Source of the DNA: Corynebacterium jeikeium
GTDB lineage: Bacteria > Actinomycetota > Actinomycetes > Mycobacteriales > Mycobacteriaceae
Direction: 5' to 3'
Length of the DNA stretch: 64,000 nt
Assembly (NCBI RefSeq): GCF_028609885.1
Contig: NZ_CP063195.1
Span: 434,001-498,000 of the forward strand
Below are positions 59,817 to 64,000 of this stretch, one piece after another. Made by a program: the position numbers and the translations under genes. The notes under the pieces were generated by a model. That model saw only the letters and a list, made by a program, of their open reading frames with translations, was not told the DNA's origin and ran no database searches. The number at the start of each line of letters is the position of its first letter. Position 1 is the stretch's first letter.

Positions 59817-61451
59817 CTAGCACGGCACGTCCACCGCAGCGATGCGGTGGGGTTGGATCGTGAGGCTCTCCCCGGTGGATTCGAGCACCGCGGAGATGGT
59901 GGAGGGGGTCATCATCACGATGGAGATCCAGTCATGGCTGGTGGCACCCGCATAGTCCACGTAGTGCAGGCGCACCTGTGTGCCCGCGGTATAGGCGCGG
60001 CGCAGCTCGGACATGATCTCCCGCGGCGAGCGGAAGGTCCGGGTGTCCGAGGCCTTCGTGCCGTCCGCCGGGTCCACGGCGATGGCCTGGTCGTGGGCGC
60101 GGCGAAAACCCTCCACGGCGCCGTCGATCTCCGAGGCGATCTCGGTGGAGTCCCCAGTGATGTCCATGATGTTGCGCTGGGGAGTATCCACGCGAGACGG
60201 GACACGAGCCGAGTGGGGTTCGGTGGCGGAGCCCTGCTGGAATGCCCTGGTGGCGTCGTCAATCAAATACCGCAGGGACTGGGGAACGGACGAGAGACCG
60301 CCGGGGGACATGCGATCCAGGAAGGCCTCGATGTCCTTCCATGGGGCGTCATAGCGCTTCGGCCCGATTAGGCTGAAGACGTCGCCTTCGCGGCCGTCCT
60401 CGCGCACCAGGGTGGCGGTGAGCCCCAGGCGGCGGCGGGACTGCAGGTCGGAGGTCATGCGGAACACCGGGGCGGGCAGCAGGTGCACCTCGTCGTAGAT
60501 GATCAAGCCCCAGTCGCGGGAGTCGAACAGTTCTAGCGCCCGGTATTCGCCCTTCGACTTGCGGGTAACCACCTGGTAAGTAGCGATGGTTACGGGGCGG
60601 ATCTCCTTCTTCTCTCCGGAGTATTCGCCGATTTCGTCCTCGGTCAGGGAGGTGCGGCGCACCAGCTCGTCCTTCCACTGTCTGCCCGCGACGGTGTTCG
60701 TCACCAGGATCAGGGTGGTGGCCTTTGCCTTGGCCATCGAGGCCGCGCCGACCATCGTCTTGCCGGCACCACACGGCAGGACGACCACACCCGAGCCGCC
60801 TTCCCAGAAGCTGTCGGCCGCCATCTCCTGGTAGTCGCGGAGCTGCCATTCTTCGTGTTCCTGCGACAGCTCGATGGGGTGTGCCTCGCCGTCGACGTAT
60901 CCCGCCAGGTCCTCTGCGGGCCAGCCGACCTTCAGCAGTTCCTGCTTGAGCCTGCCGCGCTCGGAAGGGTGTACAACGACCGAGTCCTCGTCGATCTCCG
61001 CGCCCAACATGGGCTTTATTTTTTTGTGACGCCGGATCTCCGTCAGCACAGCCCTGTCCGTCGTCTCCAACACGAGCCCGTGCGCGGGGTGCTTGATGAG
61101 CTTCAGTCGCCCGTAGCGATCCATCGTGTCGGCAATGTCGATGAGCAGTGGCTGCGGGACGGGGAACCGCGAGTAGGTTTCCAGCACGTCCATGACCTGT
61201 TCCGCGTCGTGCCCGGCGGCACGGGCGTTCCACAGCGCTAGCGGGGTGATGCGGTAGGTGTGTACGTGCTCGGGTGCGCGCTCCAGCTCCGCGAACGGCG
61301 CCAGCGCGGTGCGCGCCTCTTGCGCCTGTTCGTGGTCGATTTCCAGCAGCACTGTCTTGTCCGACTGCACAATGAGCGGTCCGTTTCCAATGCCCACGCT
61401 GTGTGTCACTTCCTTTTTGTTTATCGACGCCACCGCGACGGTGTTGCTCAA
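59817..61451 (-). pseudogene. Chimeric gene: helicase N-terminus fused to helicase-associated protein C-terminus
   Basis: 544 codons open. Residues 1-375 equal the complete helicase protein (ending PWKDIE), including Walker A and DEVH. The remaining 169 residues (FLDRMSPGGLSSVPQSLRYLIDD, then a WYL-like end VRLHYVDYAGATSHDW...PHRIAAVDV) come from the C-terminus of the helicase-associated protein normally encoded upstream of this helicase (Rv0862c type). The second RecA domain is gone, so no helicase activity is expected, but the frame is open and a protein could be made. Confidence 0.85.
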
Positions 61452-61499
61452 GCCAAAGACATCATTCTACGCTGCAGTGGTGCGAACTCGTGCTCCACT

Positions 61500-62372
61500 A
61501 TGCTGAGACCCATGATTGCTCAGACGGGAAATCTGCGCCAATGGCAGTATTTCGTGGCTTTAGCGGAGACCGGTAGTTTTACAGCGGCGGCAGCGCGACT
61601 GGGAGTGAGTCAGCCGCCTGTCTCCAATGCCATTAAGCGCTTAGAAGCTGGTGTAGGTACACCGCTATTTATCCGAGGGGCGGGGGAAGTGAAACTAACC
61701 GAGGCAGGGTTGACCTTGCTTCCATATGCCCGGGTGATTAATCGCGATCTTCAGACTATGCATTCGATGATTGACGGTATCCGAAGTGGTGCGCAAAGCG
61801 GGTTTCGTTTGGCCATCAGTAGTGCGCTTCCAAGCGAGATAGGATCGCGTATTGCAGCAAAGGCACAGCAGCATGATGGAGTAGTTTTGTCGTCACTGCC
61901 TTCTGTTGAGATTCTTGCCCGTGTTGAAGAAGGCGCTATTCATGCGGGGCTTGTTCAAGCTCCGGTTCCCTTGGGTACTCACCGCAGTGCGAGGCAGTTT
62001 TCTCTGTCACGTGATCTAGTGGTGCCGCCGGGGTATTCAAGGTTGGATAAGACCTTGTCTCAATTGAATCTGCTGGTGGAGAACCTGAATGACAATTCAA
62101 GTGCAGCCAGTGGTTTGGCGAGAGAGCTATTTCGGTCGGGTGTGTCTTGCGAAATTAATGATTCAGAGGATGCTCTAGGTAGGGGCTTATTGATTGGAAG
62201 AGGGGAGGGGATGTCTTTGGTATTTCGCGGTTTTCACCAGTTTGACAATGCTATTGAGCTTCCTTCCCGTTTCGATTTTTCCGTGGATGTAGTGGTTCGC
62301 CGAGGTGGGATGGACAATGGCGCCGAGGCCATGGCGGTCGCCGAAAGAATTTGTCGAAGGATTAACCAATGA
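61500..62372 (+). CDS. LysR-family regulator, copy 2
   Basis: Identical protein to the copy at 56206-57078, with the same ATG choices (61500 or 61512) and the same ATGA overlap with the next gene. Its divergent neighbour is the chimeric gene rather than a complete helicase. Confidence 0.88.
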   Translation: MLRPMIAQTGNLRQWQYFVALAETGSFTAAAARLGVSQPPVSNAIKRLEAGVGTPLFIRGAGEVKLTEAGLTLLPYARVINRDLQTMHSMIDGIRSGAQSGFRLAISSALPSEIGSRIAAKAQQHDGVVLSSLPSVEILARVEEGAIHAGLVQAPVPLGTHRSARQFSLSRDLVVPPGYSRLDKTLSQLNLLVENLNDNSSAASGLARELFRSGVSCEINDSEDALGRGLLIGRGEGMSLVFRGFHQFDNAIELPSRFDFSVDVVVRRGGMDNGAEAMAVAERICRRINQ

Positions 62373-63199
62373 CTGCACGGATGGAGATGGCCCTGGAAAA
62401 CGTGTTGACGCGGTCGGGGTGTGAGGGATGGTGGTGTGCATCGCGACTGCACGATGGGGTGACTATCGGACGCAAACAAGACGAGAAAATTACGGTGGCA
62501 TCCTTATATAAAATCCGGCTCCTCCACCTCACTTTGGAAGCGATTCAACGAGGTGATCTGGATCCTCGTCTTCGTGTTGACGTTGCACCGTCCAAAGGAA
62601 CTTACGAAGGGTATGGGTTCGCTGCCTTTGATGACGCAGTGAACGTGAGTCTCCGAGACTTAATGAAACAAGTCGCATCGGTGTCAGATAACGTGGCCGC
62701 CCACGAGATTTTGCGTCTACTGCCTGCGTGGGCTCGAGAAGCATTTCTTAAACGGTTTCCACCTCATTATGACTTGCAAGATCGGAATAGCTTAGTGACG
62801 GCGGAGAAACAATTGCGTCAATATGTTCAATCCCAAGGGGGGAGAAGTACAGATATAGCGTTTTCTGCAGTCTCTTCGTTGGCGGAAATAACTAATGACT
62901 TGGAACAGGTTTGGAAAGACGATAGTGCAGCGGTACGTCGATCTATGTGTGAACTCTTGGGGTTGCAGGTGTGGCGTCACCGTGTTCCTTCAGGCTTTCC
63001 TCCAAGCGGCGTTGATATCTATGGAAAAACGGGCACTGTAGGACTTCTCCATGGTGAAGCTTCGATTATCCAGGTTGAGGGCGAGGAGCCCATTGTGGTG
63101 TCCATCATGCTGAAACAGGTGGTGCCAGAACAAGCAATGAGTACTCACGATGGTGCTATTGGCGAAGTGGCTAGACTGCTCGTGGACGCTCTTCGTTAG
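62369..63199 (+). CDS. Cytoplasmic class-A-beta-lactamase-like serine protein, copy 2
   Basis: Identical protein to the copy at 57075-57905: SLYK, SDN and KTG present, ExxLN absent, no signal peptide. Confidence 0.8.
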   Translation: MTARMEMALENVLTRSGCEGWWCASRLHDGVTIGRKQDEKITVASLYKIRLLHLTLEAIQRGDLDPRLRVDVAPSKGTYEGYGFAAFDDAVNVSLRDLMKQVASVSDNVAAHEILRLLPAWAREAFLKRFPPHYDLQDRNSLVTAEKQLRQYVQSQGGRSTDIAFSAVSSLAEITNDLEQVWKDDSAAVRRSMCELLGLQVWRHRVPSGFPPSGVDIYGKTGTVGLLHGEASIIQVEGEEPIVVSIMLKQVVPEQAMSTHDGAIGEVARLLVDALR

Positions 63200-63251
63200 A
63201 ATTTCTGCCACTTGAATACACACTTCTACCATCGCCTATATGTAAATGAAA

Positions 63252-63297
63252 TGAGACAATTGCATTATGTGATATTGGTGGCATCCAATGCGTCTCA
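63252..63297 (+). promoter_or_regulatory. Inverted repeats in the leader of the penicillin-binding protein, copy 2
   Basis: Same TGAGAC/GTCTCA and ATTGG/CCAAT repeats as at 57958-58003. Confidence 0.5.
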
Positions 63298-63312
63298 CTT
63301 AACGTCACTCCC

Positions 63313-64000
63313 ATGATGACTAAGCACAATCGTTTCCGTCAGTCGGTGATTGCACTCTGTTCGCTCTCCGCAGTGATGTTGAGCAGCTGTTCAGCTCTAC
63401 CGTGGGAATCAGACTCAGACGTATTTCTCAAAGCTTTCAACGCGGGAGATGACAGCAAGGCTGCACGGTATCTGGATCATCCAGACCCGGAGCGCGCCCT
63501 TCATGAATTTCGGCAGTCACTACATGGTGTGAAGGTCAACATCGAAAAATCTGATATTTCCAATGGAAAGCAGAATACTCATGTGACTTGGTCCAAAGAT
63601 GGTGTGGAGTTGGAGAGCAATGGTCGGCTCGTCCTTAGTGGACAGGATGGTAAGCCTCAATGGTTGCCTTCGATCTTCGAAGCTCAGTTGAGCGATGATT
63701 CCGCACTCTTTTTTGCTGAAGATAAACAGTACGATCTTCCAATTAAAGATCGCTTGGGCAATGAATATATGACCTGGACGAAAGTTATTCAGGTACGAGG
63801 TCGCAAAGACATAGCCTCTAGAGCGCAGGAATTGGCCCAGATTTTTGCACCAGTGTCTCCCACAACGACTAAGGAGTGGATCGAGCAGACCTTGGGAGAG
63901 TCTCAGGATGAAGACACCGTGCTCCTCACTTTGAGGCAGGAAGAATTCCGGAAGATACAAGAGCAACTTAGGACCTTTGAGGGAATTTCCACTGTGGAGC
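63313..64000 (+). CDS. pbp2c: MecA-like class B penicillin-binding lipoprotein, copy 2, 3' end outside window
   Basis: The first 229 codons match copy 1 exactly: lipobox LSSC and the MecA_N domain are inside the window; the transpeptidase domain lies beyond it. Whether this copy is complete, and whether another repeat follows, cannot be seen. Confidence 0.85.
   Translation, partial: MMTKHNRFRQSVIALCSLSAVMLSSCSALPWESDSDVFLKAFNAGDDSKAARYLDHPDPERALHEFRQSLHGVKVNIEKSDISNGKQNTHVTWSKDGVELESNGRLVLSGQDGKPQWLPSIFEAQLSDDSALFFAEDKQYDLPIKDRLGNEYMTWTKVIQVRGRKDIASRAQELAQIFAPVSPTTTKEWIEQTLGESQDEDTVLLTLRQEEFRKIQEQLRTFEGISTVE

Larger units (their letters stand above)
55034..60327. repeat. Tandem repeat unit 1 (5,294 bp): helicase 5' part, lysR, bla-like, pbp, helicase-associated 3' part
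   Basis: Every feature from 55034 onward recurs 5,294 bases later (helicase start 56157/61451, lysR stop 57078/62372, bla-like stop 57905/63199). The unit ends where the fusion gene changes from helicase-associated to helicase sequence. Both start near TCGATGTCCTTCCA (55034 and 60328). Confidence 0.92.
60328..64000. repeat. Tandem repeat unit 2, cut by the right window edge
   Basis: Second copy of 55034-58706. From the lysR start to the window end I see no difference from unit 1. In the helicase part about twenty single-base differences occur, eight of them within 110 bases of the junction, none changing the protein. Confidence 0.92.

Noticed and set aside
56158..64000. Beta-lactam cassette as a composite transposon
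   Set aside because: No terminal inverted repeats, transposase or target duplication at either edge; the repeat border falls inside host helicase genes.

Overview
The window looks like chromosome from a high-GC Corynebacterium of the lipophilic, multidrug-resistant type; C. jeikeium or a close relative is my best guess. The evidence is an actinobacterial 16S-23S-5S operon without spacer tRNAs, mycothiol synthase (mshD), a RamA-type regulator, a McbR-type operator, DUF3073 and LmeA-type proteins, and gene order shared with mycobacteria (ptrB / DUF2334 / purSQL / thioesterase / SCP-like / purF / purM / DUF3073 / ygfZ / pabC-like / nitrobindin-like / lmeA / mshD / pst). Species assignment is inference.

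Layout. 1-1.3 kb: truncated IS110-family element with a structured noncoding end. 1.3-12.3 kb: oligopeptidase B, a DUF2334 protein and purine biosynthesis genes (purS, purQ, purL, purF, purM), with a double-hotdog thioesterase and an SCP-like protein between. 12.3-17.7 kb: DUF3073, YgfZ, class IV aminotransferase, nitrobindin-like protein, LmeA and MshD. 17.7-23.8 kb: pstSCAB, gluconokinase and phoU. 23.9-26.8 kb: tRNA-dihydrouridine synthase and an acetyl/succinyl-CoA:CoA transferase. 26.9-29.6 kb: tRNA genes (Lys, Glu, Asp, Asp, Phe), a decayed alpha/beta hydrolase and a complete IS1249-like insertion with an exact 8-bp target duplication. 29.7-35.7 kb: acetyltransferase, cysE, cysK, enoyl-CoA hydratase, DUF2505, ramA and murA. 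35.7-41.8 kb: rRNA operon. 41.9-46.3 kb: ABC exporter pair and a hydrolase. 46.3-53.6 kb: a 5-oxoproline gene island (NRAMP-like carrier, YcsI-type cyclase/hydro-lyase, GntR regulator, biotin carboxylase-BCCP fusion, fused PxpB-PxpC, PxpA). 53.7-64 kb: DUF3239-like protein, XPB-type helicase and a beta-lactam target cassette.

The most unusual region is the right end. A cassette of lysR, a cytoplasmic class-A-beta-lactamase-like serine enzyme without a recognisable general-base glutamate, and a MecA-like class B penicillin-binding lipoprotein sits inside a 5,294-bp tandem repeat. The repeat boundary fuses the N-terminal three-fifths of the helicase to the C-terminus of a different, helicase-associated protein. 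The lysR-bla-pbp part looks identical in the two copies, while the helicase part carries about twenty silent differences crowded toward the junction. The second copy runs off the window.

Regulation can be read in several places: an ATTGTTCAACAAT-type palindrome at both ends of the 5-oxoproline island and near the CoA transferase (probable GntR/FadR-type operator), a TAGAC-N6-GTCTA site before cysK (McbR type), three G-runs over the ramA promoter (RamA-type sites), and an 11-nt-spaced direct repeat before pstS (Pho-box type). All comparisons were made by eye; no database search or folding program was run.
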